Positions 9,824-18,406 of a stretch of DNA of 64,000 bases are shown piece after piece. A model generated the notes under the pieces. The model did not search any database, was not told where the DNA came from, and saw only the letters and a program-made list of their open reading frames with translations. Positions within the stretch are counted from its first letter, which is position 1, and the number at the start of each line of letters is the position of its first letter. The position numbers and the translations under genes are program-made. Origin of the DNA: Microbulbifer halophilus (GTDB lineage Bacteria > Pseudomonadota > Gammaproteobacteria > Pseudomonadales > Cellvibrionaceae); assembly GCF_026183675.1 (NCBI RefSeq), contig NZ_JAPIVK010000003.1, positions 68,407 to 132,406 on the forward strand, given 5' to 3'.

Positions 9824-10255
9824 TTGTCCCCACTCTCCCGCCGCCACTTTCTCAAAAGCCAGCTATTAATCGCCACCACCCTGGCGCTGCCGCCGCTGTG
9901 GTCGCCGGACGCGCTGGCCACGGCGCGCCTGAGCAAATTCATGCAACTGTCGGAACACCTGCTGGCGCCCTATGAGCTGGACCAGCGCATCGGCGCCCGC
10001 CTGCTGCTGGCGCTGAACGAGCAGATCGACGGTATCGCCGAACTCTTTGCATCGGTATCCGACGGCGCACGGCTGGCGGACTCGCCGCTGACCGGCCCGG
10101 TGATCGCCGCCTGGTTCCGCGGTGTCGCCGGCGGCGAGCTGGTGACCTACGAAAAGGCGCTCAAGTACCGGGCGGTGGTCGACGTGCTGCCGGTACGCAC
10201 CTACTGCCGAGCGAAGCCGGGCTTCTGGGCCGAGCGGCCCGAGGAGAATATCTGA
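9824..10255 (+). CDS. Small subunit of a periplasmic FAD-dependent sugar/alcohol dehydrogenase
   Basis: A 143-residue protein starting at TTG 9824 with a Tat-type signal (SRRHFLK then a hydrophobic stretch to ALA). It resembles the small subunit of membrane-bound FAD-dependent sorbitol or gluconate 2-dehydrogenases, which carries the FAD subunit across the membrane by Tat 'hitch-hiking'. It is followed after one base by the GMC catalytic subunit and then the cytochrome c subunit, the standard three-component order. The TTG start is accepted because it gives an intact Tat motif, and a weak GCGAG lies upstream. The family call rests on length, the Tat signal, LLLALNEQIDG and gene order. Confidence 0.8.
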   Translation: MSPLSRRHFLKSQLLIATTLALPPLWSPDALATARLSKFMQLSEHLLAPYELDQRIGARLLLALNEQIDGIAELFASVSDGARLADSPLTGPVIAAWFRGVAGGELVTYEKALKYRAVVDVLPVRTYCRAKPGFWAERPEENI

Positions 10256-10256
10256 G

Positions 10257-11870
10257 ATGGCGCGCAGGGAAGCGGATCTGGTGGTGATCGGTTCCGGCGT
10301 GGCCGGCGCACTGGTGGCCAATGAGCTGGCTGCGGCGGGCAAATCGGTGATCGTGCTGGAGGCGGGGCCGCGCCTGCCGCGCTGGAAAACCGTCGAGCGC
10401 TTCCGCAATCAGGTCGACAAGACCGATTTCATGCTGCCCTACCGCTCTTCGCTCTGGGCGCCGCACCCGCAGTACGGCGCGGCGGCCAACGACTATCTGG
10501 TTTTCAGGGGCGAACACCAATTCAACTCCCAGTATATCCGCGCGGTGGGCGGTACCACCTGGCACTGGGCCGCCTCCTGCTGGCGCTTCCTGCCGCGCGA
10601 TTTCAAGTTGAAGAGCCTCTACGGCGTGGGTCGCGACTGGCCGATCGAGTATGACGACCTGGAGCCCTGGTACCAGCGCGCGGAGCGGGAACTGGGCGTC
10701 TGGGGTCCCTCCGACGAAGAGCTGGGTTCGCCGCGCAGTGCGCCCTACCCGATGGAGCCGCTGCCGCTGTCCTGGAACGAGGCGCGGGTCAAGGAGCGGT
10801 TCAATGCCCACGATGCCGGCTGGCGGGTGGTCACCGAACCGGTGGCGCGCAACAGCCGCCCCTACGACGGCCGTCCCACCTGCTGCGGCAACAACAACTG
10901 CATGCCCATCTGCCCCATCGGTGCCATGTACAACGGCATCTTTCACGTGGACAAGGCGGAACAGAACGGCGCCGAACTGATCGAGAACGCGGTGGTGCAC
11001 CGGCTGGTGACCGACGGTGGCCGCATCGCCGCAGCGCACTATCTGGATCCCGACGGCAGGGAGCACGAAGTCCACGCGAAGAGTTTTGTGCTGGCCGCCA
11101 ACGGTATCGAAACGCCGAAACTGATGCTGATGTCGACCGGTGGCGACCATCCCGAAGGCATCGGCAACCGCTCCGGCATGGTGGGGTGCAACCTGATGGA
11201 TCACCCGGGCACCGGCGTACACTTTTACGCGGACGAGCGACTCTGGCCCGGGCGCGGGCCACAGGAAATGACTTCTCTGGTGGGCTTCCGCGACGGCGAC
11301 TTCCGACGCCGGCAGGCGGGCAAGAAAATACACCTGTCGAATATCAATGCGGTGGATGGCGAAGCCAACAAAATCTTTGCCGACCCGGACAACCTGGGCA
11401 CCGATGTGCTGGCACTGCGGGACAGGCTGCGCGATCGCGCCGCGCGCTATGTGGAATTCAACAGTTTTCACGAAATACTGCCGCTGCCGGAAAACCGCAT
11501 TCGCCCGAGCCCGGATCACAAAGATGCGCTCGGCATCCCGCGGCCGGAAATCACCTACCGTATCGACGACTACGTCAAGCGCAGCGCCTCCCACACCCGC
11601 GCGCTCTACGGCGAAATCGCCCGCCTGCTGGGCGGTGAGGAAATCGCCTTCGCCGACGACTTCGCCCCCAACAACCACATCACCGGCTCCACCATCATGG
11701 GTGCCAGCGCCGAAGACTCGGTGGTGGACAGCGACTGCCGCAGCTTCGACCACCCCAATCTGTTTATAGCCGGCAGCTCGGTCATGCCCACCGTGGGTAC
11801 CGTCAACGTGACCCTGACCATCGCCGCGCTGGCGCTGCGGATGGCGGATCTGCTGCAGGGGGAGGTCTGA
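10257..11870 (+). CDS. GMC-family FAD dehydrogenase, catalytic subunit
   Basis: A 537-residue flavoprotein of the glucose-methanol-choline family. An N-terminal dinucleotide-binding motif VIGSGVAGALVANELA (about residues 8-23) ends in VIVLEAG. GGTTWHWAASCWRF follows, and a Cys-rich segment CCGNNNCMPICPIGAMY (about residues 205-221) resembles the cluster-binding region of bacterial FAD-dependent glucose, gluconate or sorbitol dehydrogenases. The C-terminus has NHITGSTIMGA and GTVNVTLTIAALALR. It should oxidise a sugar or alcohol in the periplasm and pass electrons to the cytochrome c encoded next. The ATG is one base after the small-subunit stop and its own stop abuts the cytochrome start, so the three are tightly coupled. 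The substrate is undetermined. Confidence 0.9.
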   Translation: MARREADLVVIGSGVAGALVANELAAAGKSVIVLEAGPRLPRWKTVERFRNQVDKTDFMLPYRSSLWAPHPQYGAAANDYLVFRGEHQFNSQYIRAVGGTTWHWAASCWRFLPRDFKLKSLYGVGRDWPIEYDDLEPWYQRAERELGVWGPSDEELGSPRSAPYPMEPLPLSWNEARVKERFNAHDAGWRVVTEPVARNSRPYDGRPTCCGNNNCMPICPIGAMYNGIFHVDKAEQNGAELIENAVVHRLVTDGGRIAAAHYLDPDGREHEVHAKSFVLAANGIETPKLMLMSTGGDHPEGIGNRSGMVGCNLMDHPGTGVHFYADERLWPGRGPQEMTSLVGFRDGDFRRRQAGKKIHLSNINAVDGEANKIFADPDNLGTDVLALRDRLRDRAARYVEFNSFHEILPLPENRIRPSPDHKDALGIPRPEITYRIDDYVKRSASHTRALYGEIARLLGGEEIAFADDFAPNNHITGSTIMGASAEDSVVDSDCRSFDHPNLFIAGSSVMPTVGTVNVTLTIAALALRMADLLQGEV

Positions 11871-13160
11871 ATGCTCGGCTGTAGGAGCCTTCGGGCGTTG
11901 ACCTGGGTTCTGTTGCTGTGCTTCTTTTCGGCAAACGCCCAAACCGACGAATTCGACGATCCCGAACTGATCGAACGCGGCCGCTACCTGGCCATCGCCG
12001 GCGACTGCGCCGCCTGCCACACGGCGGACAAAGACAAACCCTACGCCGGTGGCTACCCGATGCAGATGCCGATGCTCGGCACCCTCTACTCCAGCAATAT
12101 CACCCCCGATCCGGAACACGGTATCGGCGACTGGAGCCTGGAGGATTTCGAGGGCGCGCTGCGCCGGGGTGTCGGCAAGGGCGGCCGCAATCTCTACCCG
12201 GCCATGCCCTATGTCTCCTACGCCAAAATCACCGACCGCGATATCCTCGCCCTCTATGCCTATTTTATGCGCGGCGTCGAGCCGCTGGCCGAGCCCGATC
12301 GCAGGAATGACATCCCCTGGCTGCTGCGCGCCCGCTGGCCGCTGAAGGCCTGGAATGCGCTCTACCTGAAACCCGGCCCCTACGAAGTGGATCCGGACCG
12401 CGGCGAGCAATGGAACCGCGGCGCCTACCTGGTGCAGGGGCTGGCCCACTGCGGTACCTGCCACACACCGCGGGGAATCGGCTTCCAGGAGAAATCCCTG
12501 AGCGAAAAGGGCAAACACTACCTGGCCGGCGGGCCGGTGCTGGCGGGCTGGCAGGCCTACAATATCACCCCGCACGAGAGCGGCGGTATCGGCCTCTGGT
12601 CGCAGCGGCAACTGGAGCAGTTTCTGAAAACCGGCCATGTAAACCGCCTCGCCCAGGCCGGCGGTTCCATGGCCGAAGCGGTCGAGAACAGCCTGGCGAA
12701 ACTGCGCGACGACGATATTCGCGCTATTGCCACCTACCTGCGCGACATTCCGGCGCTGCCGGGTGTAGGGAAGGAACCGCGCCAGCAGCAGGGGTTGGCG
12801 GCGGAGAATGTGATCGCCCTGCGCGGCAAGCCGCTGAGCGGCGATATCGGCGAAGACACGGACGGCGCGCGCCTCTACCTCGGCCTCTGCGCCAGTTGTC
12901 ACGGCGCCGACGGTACCGGCAGCGAGGACGGCTACTATCCGTCGCTGGTGCACAATTCCACCGTCGGCGCCCACAGCGACCACAACCTGCGCCGGGCAAT
13001 CCGGTACGGCGTCGAGCGCGATATCGGCGACGGGGAAATCCTGATGCCGGGGTTTGCCCGCGAGCTGGATGAAAAGCAGATGAATGCGCTGGTGGATTAC
13101 CTGCGCCAGCAGTTCGGCGGACGGCGCGGCCCGGATGCGCCGCGACCGGGCGAACACTGA
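11871..13160 (+). CDS. Triheme cytochrome c subunit of the FAD dehydrogenase
   Basis: A 429-residue secreted cytochrome with three c-type heme sites: CAACH (Cys46-His50), CGTCH (Cys194-His198) and CASCH (Cys340-His344), each starting a domain of about 145 residues. A signal peptide with a hydrophobic core (LTWVLLLCFFSANAQ) spans residues 9-24. Triheme cytochromes of this size are the electron-transfer subunits of membrane-bound gluconate, sorbitol and alcohol dehydrogenases and hand electrons to ubiquinone. The ATG directly follows the stop of the catalytic subunit. Its first 20 bases happen to resemble the genome's TGTAGGAGCC repeat, but the reading frame is normal. Confidence 0.92.
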   Translation: MLGCRSLRALTWVLLLCFFSANAQTDEFDDPELIERGRYLAIAGDCAACHTADKDKPYAGGYPMQMPMLGTLYSSNITPDPEHGIGDWSLEDFEGALRRGVGKGGRNLYPAMPYVSYAKITDRDILALYAYFMRGVEPLAEPDRRNDIPWLLRARWPLKAWNALYLKPGPYEVDPDRGEQWNRGAYLVQGLAHCGTCHTPRGIGFQEKSLSEKGKHYLAGGPVLAGWQAYNITPHESGGIGLWSQRQLEQFLKTGHVNRLAQAGGSMAEAVENSLAKLRDDDIRAIATYLRDIPALPGVGKEPRQQQGLAAENVIALRGKPLSGDIGEDTDGARLYLGLCASCHGADGTGSEDGYYPSLVHNSTVGAHSDHNLRRAIRYGVERDIGDGEILMPGFARELDEKQMNALVDYLRQQFGGRRGPDAPRPGEH

Positions 13161-13175
13161 CAGGGGCGGTGCGCA

Positions 13176-14312
13176 ATGCACGAGATTGCACTCGCCCTAG
13201 TATTGCTGCTGGCGGTTGCGGTCAGTGGTGTTATTGAACGGGTTTTCCCCCTGCGGCTGCCGCTGCCGATCGTGCAGATTGTCGTCGGCGCCCTGCTCGC
13301 GGTCGGTTTCCGTGTGCAGATCCCGCTGGATCCGGAAATCTTCTTCCTGCTGTTTATTCCGCCGCTGCTGTTTCTCGACGGCTGGCGCATCCCCAAGGGC
13401 GCCTTCTTTCACGACCTGAAACCGATTCTGACCCTCGCTGTGGGGCTGGTGCTGTTCACCGTCGTGGGCATGGGCTTTTTTATCAATTGGCTGGTGCCGT
13501 CGATGCCGCTGGCCGTGTGTTTCGCCGTGGCGGCGATACTGGCACCGACGGATCCGGTCGCGGTCTCCGCGGTGCGCGGCGACACGCCACTGCCGGCCCG
13601 GCTCGAGCATATCCTCGAAGGCGAGGCGATGCTGAACGACGCCTCGGGGCTGGATTTTTTCCGCTTCGCGGTGGCGGCGGCGATGACCGGCAGCTTTTCC
13701 CTGGCACAGACGGCACTGGGGTTTGTCTGGGTGGCGGCCGCCGGCGTCGCTATCGGTGTCGGCGTGGCCTTCCTGTGCGGCTACGCGCTGCGCTGGCTGG
13801 CGCAGTACGGTGGTGAGGATACCGGGGTGCAGATACTGGTGAGCCTGCTGGTGCCCTTTGCCGCCTACCTGGCCGCCGAGCACCTGGGCGGCTCCGGTAT
13901 CCTGGCGGCGGCCACCGCCGGCATCGCTACCCACTATGTCAATCTGCACGGCGCCGAGCTTTCCAGCACCCGCATGGAGCGCCGCGCGGTCTGGAACACC
14001 GTGCAGGTGGTGATGAACGGCATCATCTTCGTGCTGCTGGGCGAGCAACTGGTGCACATCGTCACCGGCGGGCCGGCCGGAAAGCGCCACACCAGTGAAT
14101 CCGGAGCGCCCGTTTGTCGGCAGTATTTCCGTTCAGGGGCCGTCGACGCGCATCTCCAGGGAGTAGAGAGAGTCCATGGCGGTGATAAACAGTGTCCTGC
14201 GCGCCTCGCCGCCGAAGGTGACATTGGCAGTCCAGTCTTCGGGCACGTCGATATGCTCGATTTTCTCGCCCTGCGGGTCGAATACGGTAACACCCTCGCC
14301 GGTCAAATATAG
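13176..14312 (+). pseudogene. CPA1-type Na+/H+ antiporter, 3'-truncated
   Basis: The first about 300 residues are a normal CPA1 exchanger: successive helices, FIPPLLFLDGWR, the conserved ILAPTDPVAVSAV and the acidic EGEAMLNDASGL motif. Homology stops after VLLGEQLVHIV, near base 14070. The remaining about 70 codons run into unique sequence and then antisense through the opposite-strand SMP-30 gene, so they are not antiporter sequence. Related proteins have several more helices and usually a cytoplasmic tail (total about 500 or more residues). The likeliest reading is a deletion that removed the 3' half and joined the gene tail-to-tail with the lactonase. It starts 15 bases after the cytochrome stop, so it may still be transcribed. 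Function is probably lost. Confidence 0.8.
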
Positions 14313-15020
14313 GTTGCCCCCGGAGTCCAGTGTCATACCGTCGGAACCCATTTCGGCAAACAGGGTCTTGCCGGACAGCCCGCCGTCACTGTCGATGGCG
14401 TAGGCATAGGTTTTGTCCGCACCGATATCGGCTATATAAAGTCTCTTCCCGTCCGCACTGCCAATCAGCCCGTTGGGTTTTTGCAGGTCGCCGGCAACGC
14501 GGGTGGCCTGCCCGGCGCCGGGTGCAAGGTAGTAGACGGCCTCGGTTTCAATTTCTTTCTTGTCCCTGTCCCAGTAGTCGCGGGGATAGAAGGGATCGGT
14601 AAAATAGATGCCGCCGTGCGGATTCACCCACAGATCATTGGGTCCGTTCAGGCGCCGACTGTCGAAATTGTCCAGCAGCACGGTGACTTTTCCGTCCGGG
14701 GTTATCTGCCACAGCTCCCCTTTGTCGTCGGCACAGGCGAGCAGGTTGCCGGTGTCATCGAAATAGAGGCCGTTTGCGCGACCGGCGTCGTCCATAAACA
14801 GGGACAGGGTGCCATCGGTGCCATATTTCCAGATGTTGTTATTGGGCTGGTCGGTAAAAAACACGTTGCCCGCCGGGTCCGCGGCGGGGCCTTCGGTAAA
14901 GCTGAAGTCTTCCGAAATCAGTCTGAGTTTTGCTCCCTCGGAGACAACGGCCGCTGCTGTGGAGACACCGCATGTGCATAAAACCAGCCCGAGCCAGATT
15001 ATCGGTAATCTGTCCAACAT
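14133..15020 (-). CDS. Exported SMP-30/gluconolactonase-family protein
   Basis: A 295-residue protein with an N-terminal signal peptide (hydrophobic residues about 7-24). The rest is a six-bladed propeller of the SMP-30/LRE type with EGPAADPAGNVFFTD, NGLYFDDTGNL, LNGPNDLWVNPHGGIYFTDP, KPNGLIGSADGKRLYIAD and SDGMTLDSGGNLYLT. Conserved metal-ligand positions of the family (Glu in EGP, Asn in GPNDL, Asn/Asp in PNGL and SDGM) are present. These enzymes hydrolyse lactones with a divalent metal. Its periplasmic location and nearness to the periplasmic FAD dehydrogenase suggest that it opens the lactone that enzyme would produce; this link is inference. The coding sequence is intact. Its 3' end abuts the truncated antiporter. 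Confidence 0.85.
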   Translation of the reverse strand: MLDRLPIIWLGLVLCTCGVSTAAAVVSEGAKLRLISEDFSFTEGPAADPAGNVFFTDQPNNNIWKYGTDGTLSLFMDDAGRANGLYFDDTGNLLACADDKGELWQITPDGKVTVLLDNFDSRRLNGPNDLWVNPHGGIYFTDPFYPRDYWDRDKKEIETEAVYYLAPGAGQATRVAGDLQKPNGLIGSADGKRLYIADIGADKTYAYAIDSDGGLSGKTLFAEMGSDGMTLDSGGNLYLTGEGVTVFDPQGEKIEHIDVPEDWTANVTFGGEARRTLFITAMDSLYSLEMRVDGP

Positions 15021-15100
15021 CGTTCTTTTCTCCTGAGTTTGGGCGCGGGGGCTTTTTCCTGCAGTTCCCCGGGAGCCCTGTCGTTCAATCCGATGGTTGA

Positions 15101-16951
15101 TCAGGATTCCGGTTTGCCGCCGTCATCCCAGTAGTGATCCAGGTGCAGGTCCCGGTCGCGCCGGTCCTCGCGCAGTGCCTGCAGCAGCTGCTCGCGGTAG
15201 ATCTTGGTCTGGGCGATATGCTGGGTCTCGTCGCGCCAGTAGGGGAAGAGCTTTTCCAGCATACGCTGGTCGTGCTGGTGGAACTTGCGCGCCGCGCGGC
15301 GGGCCTGCAGCTTGCTCAGCCCCAGCAGTTGCAGCGCACACTCGCCGATCGCCAGTGCCGAATCCACCGTCTCGCGGAAGATGTACTGGACCCCGGCTTC
15401 CATCAGCGCGTACTGGTGCATGCGGTTGCGGGCCCGGGCCAGGATGGTCAGGTGCGGGAAGTGCTTGCGGATCTGCGCCACGATTTCCAGCGATGCGGCC
15501 TGGTCGCTCAGAGTGAGGATCACCAGGTGCGCGTTACCGGCGCCGGCGGCGCGCAGCAGGTCTTCGCGGGAGGCGTCGCCATAGTAGGCCTGGATGCCGT
15601 AGCGGCGCACCAGGTCCAGCTGTTCCGCGTTGCGCTCCAGCAGTGTGGTCTCGAAACCGCAGGCGTTCAGCAGCCGCCCGGCGATCTGGCCAAAGCGGCC
15701 GTAGCCGACCATGATTACCGGCGAGCCGCTATCCATCGGCGGTTCCTCTTCGCGCCCGCCGCCCTCGGCGGCACCGCGCATATAGCGTGGCAGCACAAAC
15801 TGCTCGTAGACCAGCAGCAGTATCGGTGTCAGCGCCATGGACAGCGCGATCAACGCCACCAGCAGGTTGCCGGTGGTGCCGTCCAGTACCCGGTGCTGGG
15901 TGGCGAACGAGGTCAAGACGAAACCGAACTCGCCCGCCTGCGCCAGCGACAGCGCAAACAGCCAGTCCTCGCCGCGGGAGATGCCGACTGTGCGGGCCAG
16001 CGCGAAGAGTACGGCGAATTTTACTGCCACCAGCAGTGCCACCAGTGCCAGTAACAACAGGGGGTACTCGGCGATGACATTGAAATTCAGGTTGGCGCCC
16101 ACGGCGATAAAAAAGAGGCCCAGTAGCAGTCCCTTGAACGGCTGAATATCCGCTTCCAGCTCGTGGCGGAATTCGCTCTCCGCCAGGATCACACCGGCGA
16201 GGAAAGTACCCAGGGCCGGCGACAGGTCCAGCGCCGTCATCGCCGCCGCCGAACCCATCACGATCAGCAGTGCGGTGACGGTAAAGATCTCGCGCACCTG
16301 GCTGCCCGCCACCAGGCGCAGCAATGGCCCCAGCAGATAGCGCCCGGCGAATGCGAAGGCCACCATGGTGCCGATCAGCGCGGCGCCGTAGGCCCAGCCG
16401 CTGAGCCCTTCCCGATCCGGCTCCGGCGCACCGCCGGCTAGCAGGGGCAGCAGCGCCAGGATCGGGATCACGGCGATATCCTGGAACAGCAGCACCGCGA
16501 AGGCGCCGCGCCCGCCCTCGGTTTTCAGCAGTCCCTTCTCGCTCAGGGACTGCAGCACGATGGCGGTGGAAGACAGTGCCAGGATCAGGCCGATGGCCAC
16601 CGCGCTGCGCCAGCTCTCCTCGTAGAGCAGCAGCGCCAGTGCGGCGACGGCAATCGCGGTGCAGATCAACTGTGCGCTGCCGGTTCCCAGAATGGCGCCG
16701 CGCATCTGCCAGAGTTTGCGTGGTTGCAGCTCCAGGCCGATCAGGAACAGCATCAGCGCCACGCCGAATTCGGCGATATGCATTTCATCGCTGGCGTCGC
16801 CCACCAGCCCCAGGGCATAGGGGCCGATGGCCGCGCCGGCGAGCAGGTAGCCGAGTACCGAGCCGAGACCCAGGCGGGTGGCGATGGGAACGGCGATGGC
16901 GGCGGCGGCCAGGTAGGTTACCGCCTGTAGCAGGAAACTGGTTTCTTCCAT
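15101..16951 (-). CDS. KefC-type monovalent cation:proton antiporter with TrkA-N domain
   Basis: A 616-residue CPA2-family antiporter. About twelve membrane helices occupy residues 1-385, with LGYLLAGAAIGPYALG, GVALMLFLIGLEL, LALSSTAIVLQSLSEKG, FLAGVILAESEFRHELEADI and LSLAQAGEFGFVL. A cytosolic RCK/TrkA-N domain begins near residue 411 with the nucleotide-binding VGYGRFGQIAG, followed by YGDASREDLL and VQYIFRETVDSA. The architecture matches KefB/KefC/YbaL K+/H+ systems, and HELEADIQPFKGLLLGLFF is the loop region used for glutathione regulation in Kef. It is 18 bases downstream of the NhaP-like antiporter on the same strand, so the two are probably one operon. The exact cation is not determinable. 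Confidence 0.9.
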   Translation of the reverse strand: MEETSFLLQAVTYLAAAAIAVPIATRLGLGSVLGYLLAGAAIGPYALGLVGDASDEMHIAEFGVALMLFLIGLELQPRKLWQMRGAILGTGSAQLICTAIAVAALALLLYEESWRSAVAIGLILALSSTAIVLQSLSEKGLLKTEGGRGAFAVLLFQDIAVIPILALLPLLAGGAPEPDREGLSGWAYGAALIGTMVAFAFAGRYLLGPLLRLVAGSQVREIFTVTALLIVMGSAAAMTALDLSPALGTFLAGVILAESEFRHELEADIQPFKGLLLGLFFIAVGANLNFNVIAEYPLLLLALVALLVAVKFAVLFALARTVGISRGEDWLFALSLAQAGEFGFVLTSFATQHRVLDGTTGNLLVALIALSMALTPILLLVYEQFVLPRYMRGAAEGGGREEEPPMDSGSPVIMVGYGRFGQIAGRLLNACGFETTLLERNAEQLDLVRRYGIQAYYGDASREDLLRAAGAGNAHLVILTLSDQAASLEIVAQIRKHFPHLTILARARNRMHQYALMEAGVQYIFRETVDSALAIGECALQLLGLSKLQARRAARKFHQHDQRMLEKLFPYWRDETQHIAQTKIYREQLLQALREDRRDRDLHLDHYWDDGGKPES

Positions 16952-16969
16952 CTGGGTTGTTGTCGTTTG

Positions 16970-18262
16970 TTATCCGGGAGTTGAGTCGGCTGTCTCGGGC
17001 TCGGCAATATCGCGCGAGCGGCGAATCAGCGGCGCGATGGTGGAGCCCTGCACCACAATCGAAAAGAGTACCACGCCGTAAGTCATGACCACCCACAGGT
17101 GGCGCAGGTCCTGGCCCTGGATCATTGCGTGGCCCGCGGGGATGGACATCGCCAGTGCCAGCGACAGGCCCCCGCGCAGGCCGCCCCAGATCAGGATGCG
17201 CTCCGTGTAGGGGTGGTATTTGCGCCGCCGCTTGAGCAGCGTAAAAGGCACACCCACCGCCAGCGTTCGCGCCACCAATACGATGGCGATACCCGCGGCG
17301 ATCAGCAGATAGTCGAAGGCGCGGAAGTCGATGGTGATCAGGAAGAGCCCCACCAGCAGGAACAGCAGGCCGTTGAGGAAGTCCTCGGTGATGCTCCAGA
17401 AGTTGTCCAACTCGTGCTGGCTGACGCGGGAAAAACCGCGCTCGCGGGTGAAGTTGCCGATGATGATACCGCTCACCACCATCGCCAGGGCGCCGGAGAC
17501 GCCGAGGATATTGGCCAGCGCAAAGCCGGCGGTGGGGATCACCAGCGTCAACAGCAGTTCCAGCGAGTGATCGTCGGTGGAGCAGATCAGCCAGTGGAAC
17601 AGGCCACCGATCGCCAGGCCCAGCGCCACACCGCCGACAGCTTCCACCGCAAACAGCTCCGCCACCGCCGGCAGGGTCGGCTCGCCGCCCTCGAACGCCA
17701 GTGCGTAGATCACGGCGAAGATCACCAGGCCGAAACCGTCGTTGAACAGGGATTCCCCCTCCACCTGGATGGCGATCTGCTCCGGCGCCTTCAGGCTCTT
17801 GATGATCGCCAGCACCGCGATGGGATCCGTGGGCGAGACGAGGGCGCCGAACAGCAGGCAGTAGACAAAGCTCACCGGCATGCCCACAAACTGCAGGAAC
17901 CAGTAGAGCAGTGCACCCACGAGAAAGGTGGAGATCAGGATGCCCAACACCACCAGCAAGCCTATCTCCAGCTTCTGGTTGCGCAGCGCCAGCAGATCGA
18001 TATGCAGGCTGCCGGCGAACAGCAGGAAACCCAGCATGCCTTTCAGCAGCAGGTCCTCCAGGTTCATCAGCGGCAGCAGCTGGTCGGCCCAGATGTGCAG
18101 TTCCAGCAGCCCCAGCTTGCCCAGCCCGGTGACCAGCAGCGACAGCGCCAGGGAGCCGGCGGTGATGGCGATGGTGGTCTGGGCGCGCAGCACATACTGG
18201 TTGAGGAAACCGAGGAAGACGGACACCGCCGCGAGAAAACAAAAGGTGTAATAGACTTCCAT
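16970..18262 (-). CDS. NhaP-type sodium:proton antiporter
   Basis: A 430-residue CPA1 exchanger with about twelve helices and the family motifs FLLFAGSLHIDL, GALVSPTDPIAVLAII and EGESLFNDGFGLV, plus GGLRGGLSLALAMSIP near the C-terminus. The acidic pair in FND is the expected ion site. It moves Na+ (or K+/Li+) out in exchange for protons at the inner membrane. Unlike the truncated relative at 13176, this copy is complete. It is the first gene of a two-gene unit with the KefC-like gene. A long hairpin lies just upstream at 18315-18383. Confidence 0.9.
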   Translation of the reverse strand: MEVYYTFCFLAAVSVFLGFLNQYVLRAQTTIAITAGSLALSLLVTGLGKLGLLELHIWADQLLPLMNLEDLLLKGMLGFLLFAGSLHIDLLALRNQKLEIGLLVVLGILISTFLVGALLYWFLQFVGMPVSFVYCLLFGALVSPTDPIAVLAIIKSLKAPEQIAIQVEGESLFNDGFGLVIFAVIYALAFEGGEPTLPAVAELFAVEAVGGVALGLAIGGLFHWLICSTDDHSLELLLTLVIPTAGFALANILGVSGALAMVVSGIIIGNFTRERGFSRVSQHELDNFWSITEDFLNGLLFLLVGLFLITIDFRAFDYLLIAAGIAIVLVARTLAVGVPFTLLKRRRKYHPYTERILIWGGLRGGLSLALAMSIPAGHAMIQGQDLRHLWVVMTYGVVLFSIVVQGSTIAPLIRRSRDIAEPETADSTPG

Positions 18263-18314
18263 CTGGCGCTCGGGGCCTCACTTCACGAGATTGCTGGGCG
18301 TGCCGCGTTGCGGC

Positions 18315-18383
18315 TGTAGGAGCCTACTTGCAGGCGAAAGAATCGGGGGCCCCGATTCTTTCGCCTGCAAGCAGGTTCCTACA
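18315..18383. repeat. Long bipartite REP-like hairpin
   Basis: Two 34-base arms (18315-18348 and 18350-18383) are inverted copies with only two mismatches, around a one-base centre. Each arm begins TGTAGGAGCC/ACCT and contains TTGCAGGCGA, strongly recalling Pseudomonas-type REP units (TGTAGGAGC...). It sits between the convergent 3' end of the pirin gene and the 5' end of the NhaP gene. A half-unit, TAGGAGCCTACCTG, is found near 45721. It may also terminate transcription, but no T-tract follows. Confidence 0.8.
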
Positions 18384-18406
18384 GGAGGCTTTTGAAGCAA
18401 AAGCCG

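Noticed and set aside
11871-11905. REP-like TGTAGGAGCC at the start of the cytochrome c gene
   Set aside because: Only about ten bases match and no inverted partner is near; the signal peptide reads normally, so it is likely chance.
10161-13181. Open frame of about 1000 codons on the minus strand
   Set aside because: It lies fully antisense to the FAD-dehydrogenase operon, has repetitive Gly/Val/His/Arg-rich composition with no domain, and is explained by the high GC of third positions.
17099-18319. 406-codon frame antisense to the NhaP gene
   Set aside because: Composition dominated by Gln, Asp, His and Arg, with no domain; a shadow of a real membrane protein gene.
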